Assembly (NCBI RefSeq): GCF_020595125.1
Contig: NZ_JACNMS010000002.1
Span: forward strand, 62,001-126,000
Length of the DNA: 64,000 nucleotides
Reading direction: 5' to 3'
Source of the DNA: Jeotgalibacillus aurantiacus
GTDB taxonomy: Bacteria > Bacillota > Bacilli > Bacillales > Jeotgalibacillaceae
The notes beneath the pieces were generated by a model that was not told the origin of the DNA, did not search any database, and saw only the letters and a list, made by a program, of their open reading frames with translations. This document shows positions 36,846 to 46,418 of this stretch, piece by piece. The translations under genes and the position numbers were made by a program. Each line of letters opens with the position of its first letter. The first letter of the stretch is position 1.

Positions 36846-38192
36846 ATGTCTACTCCGAGGTACCTGACTGTCAGTGCATTAACAAAATACATAAAAAGAA
36901 AATTTGATGCTGACCCTCACCTGTCTAACGTTTATATTAAAGGGGAATTGTCAAATTTCAAGAAACATTCGAGCGGACATTTGTATTTCACATTAAAAGA
37001 TGGAAAATCAAGAATTGCCGCCGTGATGTTTTCCTCTGCTGCTTCCTCATTGAAATTCCAGGCTGAAAACGGGATGGAGGTACTGATTCAGGCGGATGTT
37101 TCTGTATTTGAATCAAGCGGGCAATATCAGCTCTATGTGAAAAAAATGGAGCCTGATGGCATCGGCGCCCTGTATCTTGCCTATGAACAGCTAAAGGAAA
37201 AGCTGTCAGAGGAAGGGTTATTCCATGCTGAAAGAAAACGCGGACTCCCGCTTTATCCTGTTAAAGTAGGTGTCATTACGTCTCCGACCGGAGCGGTGAT
37301 CAGAGATATTCTGACCACGATAAAAAGACGATATCCAGTTGTATCCGTCAGGCTCTATCCCTGCTCAGTCCAGGGCGAAAAAGCCGTACCTTCGATTCTT
37401 GAGGCATTAGAAAAAGCAAAGCATGATGAAGAACTTGATGTTGTCATTATTGGCCGTGGTGGCGGGTCAATAGAAGAGCTTTGGGCGTTTAATGATGAGC
37501 AGATTGCCAGAGCCATTGCCGCATTTCCTGTCCCGGTCATTTCGGCTGTCGGGCATGAAACGGATGTAACAATCGCGGATTTTGTTGCTGACATGCGCGC
37601 CCCGACACCAACTGCAGCTGCAGAACTTGCAGTGCCTCATATTGAAGAGGTGCGTGAGAAAATCATGGCTGCCTCCATCCGGGCTCACCGTGCAGTCAAT
37701 CAAAAAATTCAATTTGATAAACAACGACTGTTTAAGCAGACAGGTTCTGTTGTATTTAAGAAACCTCAGAAATTAATTGAGCAGCAGGTTCAGCAGTTAG
37801 ACAGGCTGCGTGAAAATCTCTCAAGAGAATCTCATTTAATTAAAGAAAAAGCCGGCATCCGCCGTGACAGACTTCATGAAAGGCTGATCAGGCTCAGTCC
37901 TGACAGGCAAATAGAGCACAAAAGGTCACTCGTATCAGCCCTTCATACCCGGCTTGAAAACCGCACACAGAAACTCGTGACAGTAAAAGCGCACCAATTT
38001 CAGCAGTCAGTATCCACGTTAGAAGCATTAAGCCCATTAAAAATAATGAACAGAGGATACAGTCTGGTATATGATGAACAGGGGAACCTGATTAAAAACA
38101 GTCAACAGCTCAAAGAAGGAGATGCAGTCAAAGTGTCACTGCAGTCATCAGATCTCCTTTGTACAATCGATGAAATCAAGGAGCGTGAATAA
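36846..38192 (+). CDS. xseA: Exodeoxyribonuclease VII large subunit
   Basis: 448-aa XseA: N-terminal OB fold ([34 protein letters not shown]), catalytic core with [29 protein letters not shown] and [17 protein letters not shown], then a long C-terminal coiled coil. It degrades single-stranded DNA with XseB. ATG 36846 has AAAGGAGAAACC; the ATG at 36825 precedes that RBS. Confidence 0.95.
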   Translation: MSTPRYLTVSALTKYIKRKFDADPHLSNVYIKGELSNFKKHSSGHLYFTLKDGKSRIAAVMFSSAASSLKFQAENGMEVLIQADVSVFESSGQYQLYVKKMEPDGIGALYLAYEQLKEKLSEEGLFHAERKRGLPLYPVKVGVITSPTGAVIRDILTTIKRRYPVVSVRLYPCSVQGEKAVPSILEALEKAKHDEELDVVIIGRGGGSIEELWAFNDEQIARAIAAFPVPVISAVGHETDVTIADFVADMRAPTPTAAAELAVPHIEEVREKIMAASIRAHRAVNQKIQFDKQRLFKQTGSVVFKKPQKLIEQQVQQLDRLRENLSRESHLIKEKAGIRRDRLHERLIRLSPDRQIEHKRSLVSALHTRLENRTQKLVTVKAHQFQQSVSTLEALSPLKIMNRGYSLVYDEQGNLIKNSQQLKEGDAVKVSLQSSDLLCTIDEIKERE

Positions 38193-38193
38193 A

Positions 38194-38421
38194 ATGGCAG
38201 AGCAAAAACAATCATTTGAAGAGGCAATGCAGGAGCTTGAGAAAATTGTCTCACGTCTTGAAGAGGGAGATGTGCCACTTGAAGAAGCCATTTCCTATTA
38301 CCAGAAAGGTGTAGAACTATCGAAAATCTGTCACGAAAAACTTCAGCATGCGGAAAAACAGCTGGCGACGATCATGACAGATGAAGGTGAAAAACCACTT
38401 GACCCGGAGGATGTGGAATAA
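38194..38421 (+). CDS. xseB: Exodeoxyribonuclease VII small subunit
   Basis: 75-aa XseB with [27 protein letters not shown] and YYQKGVEL, two helices that wrap the XseA coiled coil. ATG 38194 has AAGGAGCG upstream inside the xseA end; an upstream in-frame extension would overlap xseA by 70 bp and is unlikely. Confidence 0.94.
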   Translation: MAEQKQSFEEAMQELEKIVSRLEEGDVPLEEAISYYQKGVELSKICHEKLQHAEKQLATIMTDEGEKPLDPEDVE

Positions 38422-38423
38422 AA

Positions 38424-39305
38424 ATGAACCGATTGTCAGAATTCATGACTAAAAATAAATTAAAAGTTGAGCAGGTCCTATTAAATGCAATTACATCATT
38501 GGATTGTCCTGAAAAACTTCAAGAAGCCATGATTTACTCAGTAAAAGCAGGGGGTAAAAGAATTCGCCCGCTGCTCGTGATGGCAACAGCACAGTCATTT
38601 GACCGTAATCCGGAACGTGCGCTCGAAGCAGGCGCAGCCCTTGAAATGATACATACGTATTCATTAATTCATGACGACCTGCCGAGTATGGATGATGATG
38701 ATCTGAGGCGCGGCCAGCCGACCAATCATAAAGTATTTGGTGAAGCGTTTGCGATTTTAGCCGGAGATGCACTGCTTACACTAAGCTTTGGTATCATTGC
38801 CGATTCCGTAAACTTTACGCCTGAAGAAAAGGTGAAGCTGATCGGATTACTTGCGAAAGCTTCAGGAGCAGAGGGAATGGTTGGTGGACAGGCTGCTGAT
38901 ATCGAAGGTGAGGAAGCTGATCTGACCATTAAAGAGCTTGAGTCCATTCATGTCCGCAAAACTGGCAGGCTATTGGAATACGCGGTAAAAGCAGGAGGCA
39001 TCATCAGTGGTCTGGATGACAGAGAACTGAATCTTCTTGGTGATTACGCGAAACATATCGGACTCGCTTTCCAGATACGGGATGATATTCTGGATGTGGA
39101 AGGCGATCAAAATGAGATTGGCAAACCTGTCGGCAGCGATGAGGCGAACAAAAAAAGCACGTACCCGGCTCTGCTCGGTATGGAGGAAGCAAAACGAAAG
39201 CTGCAATACCATATTGAAAAAGCTCATGAATCCCTGCAGAAGATCCATCCAGAACCAGACTTACTTGCAGATATAGCAGACCTGATCGCTTCCCGTACGA
39301 GCTGA
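38424..39305 (+). CDS. ispA: Polyprenyl (farnesyl) diphosphate synthase
   Basis: 293-aa prenyltransferase making farnesyl diphosphate from DMAPP/IPP. The two aspartate-rich motifs HDDLPSMDDDDLRRG and FQIRDDILDVEGD bind the Mg-diphosphates; GGKRIRPLL binds IPP. Two bases after the xseB stop, with CCGGAGGATG as RBS. Works with Dxs, next on the strand, in isoprenoid synthesis. Confidence 0.94.
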   Translation: MNRLSEFMTKNKLKVEQVLLNAITSLDCPEKLQEAMIYSVKAGGKRIRPLLVMATAQSFDRNPERALEAGAALEMIHTYSLIHDDLPSMDDDDLRRGQPTNHKVFGEAFAILAGDALLTLSFGIIADSVNFTPEEKVKLIGLLAKASGAEGMVGGQAADIEGEEADLTIKELESIHVRKTGRLLEYAVKAGGIISGLDDRELNLLGDYAKHIGLAFQIRDDILDVEGDQNEIGKPVGSDEANKKSTYPALLGMEEAKRKLQYHIEKAHESLQKIHPEPDLLADIADLIASRTS

Positions 39306-39456
39306 TAGTGGAGTGAGACAATCTGAAACAGGATATGATATACTTAGCTACAGTGACATACCGGCAATAAGGATCAAAACTTATATGTTTTGGACGCTTA
39401 ACATAGACATGACATCATCAGACTGATCATCATAAGTAACCTTAAATAGAATCTCT

Positions 39457-39494
39457 ATAGCCGTTATCACACGTGTGCTGGCGGCTATTTTTTC
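39457..39494 (+). terminator. Terminator of xseA-xseB-ispA
   Basis: ATAGCCG/CGGCTAT stem continuing through TT..CACAC/GTGTG..GG, then a T-rich tail. Confidence 0.8.
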
Positions 39495-39549
39495 TTTACA
39501 CGGGTATTTTACATAAAAAGAGATTACGTGGATGACACGGTATCATCAT

Positions 39550-39614
39550 GTTGGAAATGTCAGGGGCTCAAAGTGATATTTAATTGATTCTGACACCATA
39601 AAACATTTTCCAAC
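39550..39614. repeat. Imperfect inverted repeat upstream of dxs
   Basis: GTTGGAAATGT (39550-39560) pairs with ACATTTTCCAAC (39603-39614) with one bulged base; inside, TGTCAG pairs with CTGACA. It sits upstream of the dxs promoter. Confidence 0.45.
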
Positions 39615-39634
39615 CCAACAAACCCGACTATTTG

Positions 39635-39662
39635 TTGAGTAAAATCCGGACATTGTTATAAT
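39635..39662 (+). promoter_or_regulatory. Sigma-A promoter of dxs
   Basis: TTGAGT, 16-bp spacer, TATAAT with a TG one base upstream (TGTTATAAT). Confidence 0.65.
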
Positions 39663-39782
39663 TGAAATACAAAGAAAACGAAAAAAATAATTTAGTGACA
39701 TGAACCTGTTATCTGATGCCGGAAAAGTAAAAAGAAAAAGGCGATGGATAACGGGACCCTTTCAGGAAAGAGAGTGATCCAT

Positions 39783-41675
39783 ATGGACGTAACAAAAATT
39801 AAGGATCCGGCGTTTTTAAAAAATCTGTCTAAAGAAGAGATGGTTGAGTTAAGCCAGGATATTCGGGATTTTTTGATTGAAAACCTCTCCGCTACGGGAG
39901 GACATATCGGTCCGAATCTTGGTGTGGTCGAATTGACACTTGCTTTACACAAGCATTTCGACAGCCCGAAGGATAAGTTTTTATGGGATGTCGGGCACCA
40001 GTCTTATGTCCACAAAATACTGACCGGACGTGGAGATAAGTTTGATACGCTTCGTCAGTTTAAAGGACTTTGCGGATTCCCGAAGATGAATGAAAGTGAG
40101 CATGACGTCTGGGAAACAGGCCACAGTTCAACATCATTATCTGCTGCGATGGGTATGGCGATTGCACGTGATATTAAAGGGGACTCTAACTACGTTGTTC
40201 CTATTATCGGAGACGGAGCGCTAACCGGTGGTATGGCACTTGAGGCGTTAAATCATATTGGGCATGAAAAGAAAGATATGATTGTCGTGCTCAATGACAA
40301 TGAAATGTCAATCGCACCGAATGTCGGAGCTCTTCATAGCGTACTCGGGAGAATGAGAACGGCAGGGAAATATAATAAAGCAAAAGATGATCTTGAATAT
40401 ATCCTGAAAAAAATTCCGGCTGTTGGCGGAAAGCTTGCCACAACGGCTGAGCGGGTTAAAGACAGCTTAAAATATCTGCTCGTATCAGGCATGTTTTTTG
40501 AAGAGCTTGGATTCACTTACCTTGGACCGGTAGATGGCCATAATTTTGACGAACTTGATGAAAACATCCGATTTGCCAAGAAAACGAAAGGTCCTGTGCT
40601 GCTTCATGTTATTACAAAAAAAGGAAAAGGTTTTCACCCTGCTGAAAATGACAAAGTTGGTACATGGCATGGTACCGGCCCTTACAAAATCGACACTGGT
40701 GACTTGATTAAATCAGCGGTAAAGGGACCGGCGTGGAGCGCGCTCGTAAGTGAAACGGTAAGAAAATCTGCACGTACAGATGAAAGAATTGTCGCCATTA
40801 CTCCAGCAATGCCTGTTGGATCAAAGCTGGAAGGATTTGCGAGTGAGTTTCCGGATCGTATGTTTGACGTAGGGATTGCAGAGCAGCATGCGACAACACT
40901 CGCAGCGGGACTCGCGACCCAAAAAATGAAGCCGTTTCTGGCGATTTATTCAACCTTCCTGCAAAGAGCTTACGATCAGGTCGTTCATGACATTTGCAGA
41001 CAGAACCTGAACGTCTTCATCGGTATTGACCGTGCCGGCCTTGTAGGGGCTGACGGCGAAACGCATCAGGGTGTATTTGATATTGCCTTCCTGCGCAGCC
41101 TGCCTAATATGGTTGTCATGATGCCAAAGGATGAAAATGAAGGACAGCATATGGTCCACACGGCATTAACCTATGACGATGGCCCGATTGCGATGCGTTA
41201 TCCAAGAGGGAACGGATCAGGTGTTGAAATGGATGAAGAACTTTCCGCTTTGCCGATCGGTTCATGGGAAGTGCTGAGAGAAGGCTCGGATGCAGCGATT
41301 CTGACATTTGGAACGACAATTCCGATGGCTTTAAATGCAGCTGATAAGCTTGCGAAGTCAGGACTTTCAGTTAAAGTTGTCAACGCACGGTTTATTAAAC
41401 CGCTTGATGAAGCGATGATGATGGACCTTTTGAAGCTGAATATGCCACTGCTGACAATCGAAGAAGCAGTGCTGCAGGGTGGTTTTGGAAGTGCGGTATT
41501 AGAGTTTGCACACGATGCAGGGTTCGGCCATGCTACGATTGAACGTATGGGCATTCCAGATCAGTTTATTGAGCATGGCAGCGTTGGAAAACTGCTTGAA
41601 GAAATTAATTTAACGGAGAGCCGTGCGGTTGAACTGATTCAGTCCATGGTTCCGGCTAAAGAAAAAAGGGCGTAA
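39783..41675 (+). CDS. dxs: 1-deoxy-D-xylulose-5-phosphate synthase
   Basis: 630-aa thiamine-diphosphate enzyme, first step of the MEP isoprenoid pathway (pyruvate plus glyceraldehyde-3-phosphate). TPP motif [16 protein letters not shown]...[15 protein letters not shown], and the catalytic Glu region [13 protein letters not shown] 39783 follows GAGAGTGAT; the 13-codon upstream extension to 39744 lacks an RBS and is absent from homologues. Confidence 0.96.
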   Translation: MDVTKIKDPAFLKNLSKEEMVELSQDIRDFLIENLSATGGHIGPNLGVVELTLALHKHFDSPKDKFLWDVGHQSYVHKILTGRGDKFDTLRQFKGLCGFPKMNESEHDVWETGHSSTSLSAAMGMAIARDIKGDSNYVVPIIGDGALTGGMALEALNHIGHEKKDMIVVLNDNEMSIAPNVGALHSVLGRMRTAGKYNKAKDDLEYILKKIPAVGGKLATTAERVKDSLKYLLVSGMFFEELGFTYLGPVDGHNFDELDENIRFAKKTKGPVLLHVITKKGKGFHPAENDKVGTWHGTGPYKIDTGDLIKSAVKGPAWSALVSETVRKSARTDERIVAITPAMPVGSKLEGFASEFPDRMFDVGIAEQHATTLAAGLATQKMKPFLAIYSTFLQRAYDQVVHDICRQNLNVFIGIDRAGLVGADGETHQGVFDIAFLRSLPNMVVMMPKDENEGQHMVHTALTYDDGPIAMRYPRGNGSGVEMDEELSALPIGSWEVLREGSDAAILTFGTTIPMALNAADKLAKSGLSVKVVNARFIKPLDEAMMMDLLKLNMPLLTIEEAVLQGGFGSAVLEFAHDAGFGHATIERMGIPDQFIEHGSVGKLLEEINLTESRAVELIQSMVPAKEKRA

Positions 41676-41679
41676 GTGA

Positions 41680-42519
41680 ATGAAGGTTAAAAAACAGCGT
41701 ATTGATATCCTCCTTGTAGAACAGGGACTGGCTGAAACGCGGGAAAAAGCGAAAAGAGCCATTATGGCCGGCCTTGTCTATGCAAATGAAGAACGGCTTG
41801 ATAAACCGGGAGAAAAAATCCCTGAGGATACGGTATTATCCGTTAAAGGAAAAGTAATGCCGTATGTAAGCCGTGGAGGATTAAAGCTAGAAAAAGCATT
41901 ACAGGCATTTGATATAGAAATCGAAGGTAAAACCATGATTGATGTCGGATCATCAACCGGCGGATTTACAGACTGCGCGCTTCAAAAAGGAGCTGCCATG
42001 TCTTATGCCGTTGATGTAGGCTACAACCAGCTGGCTTGGAAACTGAGGCAGGACGACAGAGTGGAAGTCATGGAAAGAACCAACTTCCGCTATCTGACAC
42101 CTGAAGATCTTAAAAGAGGGATTCCGGATTTCTCATCCATTGATGTATCCTTTATCTCCCTGAAAATCATCCTTCCCGTGCTCAGAACACTGCTCAAACC
42201 AGGCAGCGACGTCATCGCACTCGTAAAACCGCAATTCGAAGCGGGACGCGATCAAGTAGGTAAAAAAGGTATTGTAAGAGAGGCATCCATTCATAGAGAA
42301 GTGCTGCACAACATGATCCGGTTTGCACTTGCTGAAGGATTTGATGTTGTGAATGGATCCTATTCACCGATCACCGGCGGAGACGGAAACATCGAATTCC
42401 TGCTCCACCTCAAAACATCAGAAAGCCAGCCCGGCCAAATGAACGAATCCGTCCAGGCCGATGCAATCGTCGAAGAAGCACACACAAACTTCAAAAAAGC
42501 CAAAAAAGAAAACAGCTGA
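41680..42519 (+). CDS. tlyA: TlyA family RNA methyltransferase (YqxC)
   Basis: 279 aa: N-terminal S4 RNA-binding domain (RIDILLVEQGLAETREKAKR) and an FtsJ-like methyltransferase domain with SAM motif DVGSSTGGFTDCAL and VALVKPQFEAG. TlyA enzymes 2'-O-methylate rRNA cytidines in mycobacteria; the Bacillus target is less certain. Four bases after dxs and probably in its operon. Confidence 0.9.
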   Translation: MKVKKQRIDILLVEQGLAETREKAKRAIMAGLVYANEERLDKPGEKIPEDTVLSVKGKVMPYVSRGGLKLEKALQAFDIEIEGKTMIDVGSSTGGFTDCALQKGAAMSYAVDVGYNQLAWKLRQDDRVEVMERTNFRYLTPEDLKRGIPDFSSIDVSFISLKIILPVLRTLLKPGSDVIALVKPQFEAGRDQVGKKGIVREASIHREVLHNMIRFALAEGFDVVNGSYSPITGGDGNIEFLLHLKTSESQPGQMNESVQADAIVEEAHTNFKKAKKENS

Positions 42520-42540
42520 CACCCCAGCTGTTTTCTTTTT
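42502..42540 (+). terminator. Terminator of dxs-tlyA
   Basis: AAAAGAAAACAGCTG/CAGCTGTTTTCTTTT, a near-perfect long stem whose left arm includes the end of tlyA. Confidence 0.85.
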
Positions 42541-42599
42541 ATCAAAAAGTCACTGCCCCCATTTAAGCCATTATAAAAGGGCCAGTAAAACTCCCTAAA

Positions 42600-42714
42600 G
42601 GTCTGGACTCACCCGTAGACTCCTGCGGCAGAGAAGCGACAGGTGAGACAGCGTAATGCGGAGCATTAGCTGGCTCACCGCGCGGCCGCGGAAAGCGAAG
42701 GGTGAGTTCAGACC
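42600..42714. repeat. 115-bp hairpin repeat element
   Basis: Arms GGTCTGGACTCACCC (42600-42614) and GGGTGAGTTCAGACC (42700-42714) pair with one G-U. The core GACTCCTGCGGCAGAGAAG...GCTCACCGCGCGG is nearly identical to that at 19300-19370, while the outer arms are unrelated and the apical stem is GTAATGC/GCATTAG. Confidence 0.85.
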
Positions 42715-42828
42715 GGTTTTACATCAACATTCCCCTAAAATACTACATAATCCATTCAAATCTTCCACAATTCCCCCAGCCCATTTATGTACAAATCCAT
42801 ACGAATACGATACTATAAGTGTATAATT

Positions 42829-42846
42829 AAGTATAAATATTCATAC
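42829..42846. promoter_or_regulatory. Possible ARG box at the argR promoter
   Basis: AAGTATAAATATTCATAC resembles the ArgR operator (right half ATTCA is exact, left half weak). It lies just after TATAAT (42822-42827) and TACTAT (42811-42816), so autoregulation is plausible. Confidence 0.4.
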
Positions 42847-42862
42847 AGACGGAGTGAACAAC

Positions 42863-43315
42863 ATGATCAACAAAGGACAGCGCCACATCAAAATCAGAGA
42901 AATCATCGTCAACAACGACATCGAAACACAGGATGAGCTTGTAGATGAGCTCAAAAATGCCGGATTTCCAGTCACACAGGCAACCATCTCACGCGACATT
43001 AAGGAACTGCACCTTGTAAAAGTACCGATGATGGACGGCCGTTACAAATACAGTCTGCCAGCAGACCAGCGCTTTAATCCTCTTCAGAAACTGAAACGAA
43101 CGCTGACAGATGCGTTTGTAAGAATCGATGGAGCTGGTCACCTGTTAGTGATGAAAACATTGCCAGGTAACGCGAATGCTATTGGTGCGTTAATCGACAA
43201 TCTTGACTGGGAAGAAATTTTAGGAACGATTTGTGGCGATGATACGTGCCTGATTATCTGTCGCACTGAAGAAGAATCAAAAGTGATTTCCCAGCGTTTT
43301 CTTGATATGCTCTAA
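42863..43315 (+). CDS. argR: Arginine repressor ArgR/AhrC
   Basis: 150-aa hexameric arginine-responsive regulator. N-terminal winged helix ([41 protein letters not shown]) and C-terminal oligomerisation/arginine domain with [31 protein letters not shown] 42863 is six bases after GGAGTGA. Next to recN, as in most Bacillales. Confidence 0.95.
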   Translation: MINKGQRHIKIREIIVNNDIETQDELVDELKNAGFPVTQATISRDIKELHLVKVPMMDGRYKYSLPADQRFNPLQKLKRTLTDAFVRIDGAGHLLVMKTLPGNANAIGALIDNLDWEEILGTICGDDTCLIICRTEEESKVISQRFLDML

Positions 43316-43332
43316 AACAGAGGTGATTTGGA

Positions 43333-45021
43333 ATGCTTCAGGACTTATCGATACGAAATTTTGCGATTATTGAAGAACTGTCACTTTCTTTTGAAGAAGG
43401 GCTGACAGTCTTAACAGGTGAAACCGGAGCGGGTAAATCGATTATAATTGACGCCATCCAGCTGCTTGCAGGAGGCAGGGGATCGGCTGAGTTTGTCCGC
43501 CATGGCGAAAAAAAAGCTGAGATTGAAGGGGTATTTACCGTGCCACCTGCACATCCTGTATATGAAAGATGTGAGCAATTCGGCATTGAAATTGAAGATG
43601 AAATGATCTTATTAAAAAGAGACATATCTGTCAGCGGTAAAAGTGCATGCAGAATTAACGGGAAGCTTGTCACGATTGCCATCCTGAGGGAGGTTGGCTC
43701 TGCTTTAATTGATATTCACGGCCAGCACGAGAGTCAGGAGCTGATGGACGAACAATTACATATTCATTTACTTGACCAGTTTGGCGGCGGTGAAATTTCA
43801 GCTGCGCGTTCAAATTACAGTGAAGTATTCGGGCTATACGATGATTTAAGAAAACAGATTCGATCACTTTCTGAAAATGATCAGCAGATGGCGCACCGTT
43901 TGGATTTGATCCAGTTTCAATATCAGGAAATTGAAAAAGCGGACCTGACTCTAAATGAAGACGAAGAACTGCTTGAAGAAAAAACAAAGCTATCCAATTT
44001 CGAAAGGCTTTTTGATTCTCTGCAAACGGCTTATAATGCGCTGCAGGGAGAACAGAAGGGACTTGACTGGGTAGGGCTCGCGATGTCTAATCTTGAGCAG
44101 GCCGGTGATATTGATCAGGACATTCAAGAAGTAAGTGAAGCGGTCAGCAGTCAGTTTTATATGCTTGAAGATGCAGCGAGGACGATCCGCCAACAGCTTG
44201 ATAACCTGGAATATGATCCGGAACGGCTTCAGATTATAGAAGAGCGACTGAACGAAATTAATCAGCTGAAAAGGAAATATGGGTCATCTATTGAAGAAAT
44301 CATGGAGTATTATTCTGCTATTGAAGAGGAAATTGAATCGATCGTGAACCGCGACTCTTCATTAGAGGAGCTGCAGAAAAAGTTGCATTCAGCAGAAAAA
44401 GATCTTCAGCTTGAAGGGGAGAACCTGACGAGCCTTCGCAAAAAATGGTCAGAACAGCTGACAAAGGAAATTCATTCTGAATTAAAAGCCCTTTATATGG
44501 ATAAAGCTGTATTTGAAGTCCGGTTTTCCGAGACGAAGAATTTTCGGCAGGATGGGATGGACCAGATTGAATTTTACATCTCAACCAATCCTGGTGAGCC
44601 GCTGAAACCGTTAATCAAAGTTGCTTCAGGCGGAGAAATTTCACGGATGATGCTTGCTTTAAAAACAATCTTCTCACAGCATCAGGGGATCACATCCATC
44701 ATATTTGATGAGGTCGACACCGGCGTGAGCGGCCGGGTGGCACAGGCGATTGCAGAAAAAATTTACTCAATCTCCACCCATTCACAGGTGCTGTGTATTT
44801 CGCATCTGCCTCAGGTTGCCGCCATCAGTGACCGTCACCTCTTCATATCAAAGGAAATCAAAAACGACCGAACGACTACACACGTTCTACCGCTTGAAAA
44901 GCAGGAAAGAGTGAGAGAAATCAGCAGAATGATTTCAGGTGTTGAAATCACTGATTTAACGATCAGTCACGCAGAAGAGCTGCTCGATCTTGCTCATTCA
45001 ATCAAAAAATCGACTGTATAG
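43333..45021 (+). CDS. recN: DNA repair protein RecN
   Basis: 562-aa SMC-like ATPase for double-strand break repair. Walker A TGETGAGKSIIIDA, a central coiled coil (about residues 150-365), signature KVASGGEISRMMLAL and Walker B IIFDEVDTGVSG. Length is normal. RBS AGAGGTGA at 43319-43326, 17 bp after argR. Confidence 0.95.
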   Translation: MLQDLSIRNFAIIEELSLSFEEGLTVLTGETGAGKSIIIDAIQLLAGGRGSAEFVRHGEKKAEIEGVFTVPPAHPVYERCEQFGIEIEDEMILLKRDISVSGKSACRINGKLVTIAILREVGSALIDIHGQHESQELMDEQLHIHLLDQFGGGEISAARSNYSEVFGLYDDLRKQIRSLSENDQQMAHRLDLIQFQYQEIEKADLTLNEDEELLEEKTKLSNFERLFDSLQTAYNALQGEQKGLDWVGLAMSNLEQAGDIDQDIQEVSEAVSSQFYMLEDAARTIRQQLDNLEYDPERLQIIEERLNEINQLKRKYGSSIEEIMEYYSAIEEEIESIVNRDSSLEELQKKLHSAEKDLQLEGENLTSLRKKWSEQLTKEIHSELKALYMDKAVFEVRFSETKNFRQDGMDQIEFYISTNPGEPLKPLIKVASGGEISRMMLALKTIFSQHQGITSIIFDEVDTGVSGRVAQAIAEKIYSISTHSQVLCISHLPQVAAISDRHLFISKEIKNDRTTTHVLPLEKQERVREISRMISGVEITDLTISHAEELLDLAHSIKKSTV

Positions 45022-45031
45022 ACGTATAGTT

Positions 45032-45060
45032 AAAGCCATCCAATTACGGGTGGCTTTTTT
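45032..45060 (+). terminator. Terminator of argR-recN
   Basis: AAAGCCATCC/GGGTGGCTTT stem, 6-nt loop, T-run. Confidence 0.8.
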
Positions 45061-45130
45061 ATGTTGATGACGTTATAATCCGGTCTCGTTTCGCTCACAT
45101 TAAGATAGAACGATGAAGGGAGGGAAGAGG

Positions 45131-46144
45131 ATGAAAAAGCTGGTTCTTGTCTGTTGTATGTTGTTTATTATTCCGTTTTCCAGTCTTGCTTATGCAGTCG
45201 AATTAATTCCCGGAGGCCATTCAATCGGTATTACGATGCACGCAGATGGTGTAATTGTTGCCGGGTTCCATCCGGTAACAGCTGGAGAAAGTAGCGAGTC
45301 GCCTGCTGAGAAAGCGGGAATTCAGGTTGGGGACAGAATCAGCAAAATTGAAAAGCAGAAGGTAAAAAATGCTGGGGATATCAATCGTGTTCTTGCCGGA
45401 GTGAAGCATGATCAACAGAATCTTCAGGTTGAGATTATCAGGGCAAAGGAACCGGTTGTAAAAACCGTGCCGGTCGTGCTGGGTAAAAACAATAAAGCGC
45501 AGCTTGGCCTCTATATCAGAAATGAAACGCAGGGAGTTGGCACAATCACCTATATTAATCCTTCGACACTCGGTTTTGGTGCGCTTGGGCATATTGTGAC
45601 AGATATGCATACAAGAAAACCGGTTGAGATGGCTGACGGAAACATTTTAAACGCGAAGATCGAATCCGTTCAAAAAAGCAGTGCGGGTAAACCAGGTGGA
45701 AAGATCGCCTTGTTTTCTTCAGAAGAAAAAGCAATCGGGGAGATCAGGGAGAATATCAACACCGGCATTTACGGAAATGTTTATGAAGCGATTCGTAATC
45801 CACTGTTTGATAAACCATTGGATACCGCGTCCAAAAATGAGATACAGCCTGGGAAGGCAGAGATTCTGACAGTCATTAAAAATCATCAGATTGAAGCTTT
45901 TGAGATCGAAATCGTTCATCTTGATGCAGAAATCCCCGGTGGCGGCAGGGGGATGATGATTAAGGTGACGGATCAAAGACTGCTTGATGAAACGGGTGGC
46001 ATTATACAGGGGATGAGTGGAAGTCCGGTCATTCAGAACAATAAACTCGCTGGTGCAGTCTCACATGTGCTCATCCATGATCCTCATTCCGGTTATGCGC
46101 TTTTTATAGATGACATGCTGAAGAGTGAAGAAAAAGTTTCCTGA
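45131..46144 (+). CDS. spoIVB: SpoIVB serine peptidase, short N-terminal form
   Basis: 337-aa S55 peptidase secreted by the forespore to trigger pro-sigma-K processing. Order: signal-like helix (residues 1-24), PDZ domain (about 30-115), peptidase domain with H154 (GALGHIVTD) and the serine in QGMSGSPVIQ (S296/S298). B. subtilis SpoIVB is about 426 aa; here the stretch of roughly 80-100 residues between the N-terminal helix and LIPGG is missing. ATG 45131 follows GGGAGGGAAGAGG. I could not place a clear sigma-F/G promoter. Confidence 0.92.
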   Translation: MKKLVLVCCMLFIIPFSSLAYAVELIPGGHSIGITMHADGVIVAGFHPVTAGESSESPAEKAGIQVGDRISKIEKQKVKNAGDINRVLAGVKHDQQNLQVEIIRAKEPVVKTVPVVLGKNNKAQLGLYIRNETQGVGTITYINPSTLGFGALGHIVTDMHTRKPVEMADGNILNAKIESVQKSSAGKPGGKIALFSSEEKAIGEIRENINTGIYGNVYEAIRNPLFDKPLDTASKNEIQPGKAEILTVIKNHQIEAFEIEIVHLDAEIPGGGRGMMIKVTDQRLLDETGGIIQGMSGSPVIQNNKLAGAVSHVLIHDPHSGYALFIDDMLKSEEKVS

Positions 46145-46155
46145 TCATAATATTA

Positions 46156-46190
46156 AGCCCTGTCCAAACAGTCAGACAGGGCTGATTTTT
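46156..46190 (+). terminator. Terminator of spoIVB
   Basis: AGCCCTGTC/GACAGGGCT stem, 10-nt loop, T-rich tail. Confidence 0.8.
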
Positions 46191-46250
46191 AATAAAACAG
46201 GAGGAGGGGTGGTATTTTTTTCAAAAGGATGTTACACTACATAAAAGCAA

Positions 46251-46378
46251 TTCGACAATATGTTTAATTATGTTGAAATATATCGAAAAATAAAGTTTCT
46301 TAAAGGATTTTGGAGAAAACCCCTATTTTTATGAAAAATATTATAAGATAAAAAAGGGGATTAACAATTAGTGTCGAA
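46251..46378 (+). promoter_or_regulatory. spo0A control region with two Spo0A-box-like sites
   Basis: TTCGACA (46251-46257) and TGTCGAA (46372-46378) are exact, oppositely oriented matches to the 0A-box. An extended -10 TGTTACACT (46230-46238) may be the vegetative promoter; AAAGGATTT (46302-46310) could be a sigma-H -35 but its -10 is unclear. Confidence 0.5.
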
Positions 46379-46418
46379 CCCTTATTCAAAGGCAATTTAA
46401 TTTGAGGAGGAATTTTGG

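Larger units (their letters stand above)
39306..39782. other. Intergenic region ispA-dxs
   Basis: About 475 bp without a convincing ORF. It holds the ispA terminator (39457-39494), an imperfect 65-bp inverted repeat (39550-39614) and the dxs promoter (39635-39662). The first 150 bp show nothing I can name. Confidence 0.6.
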
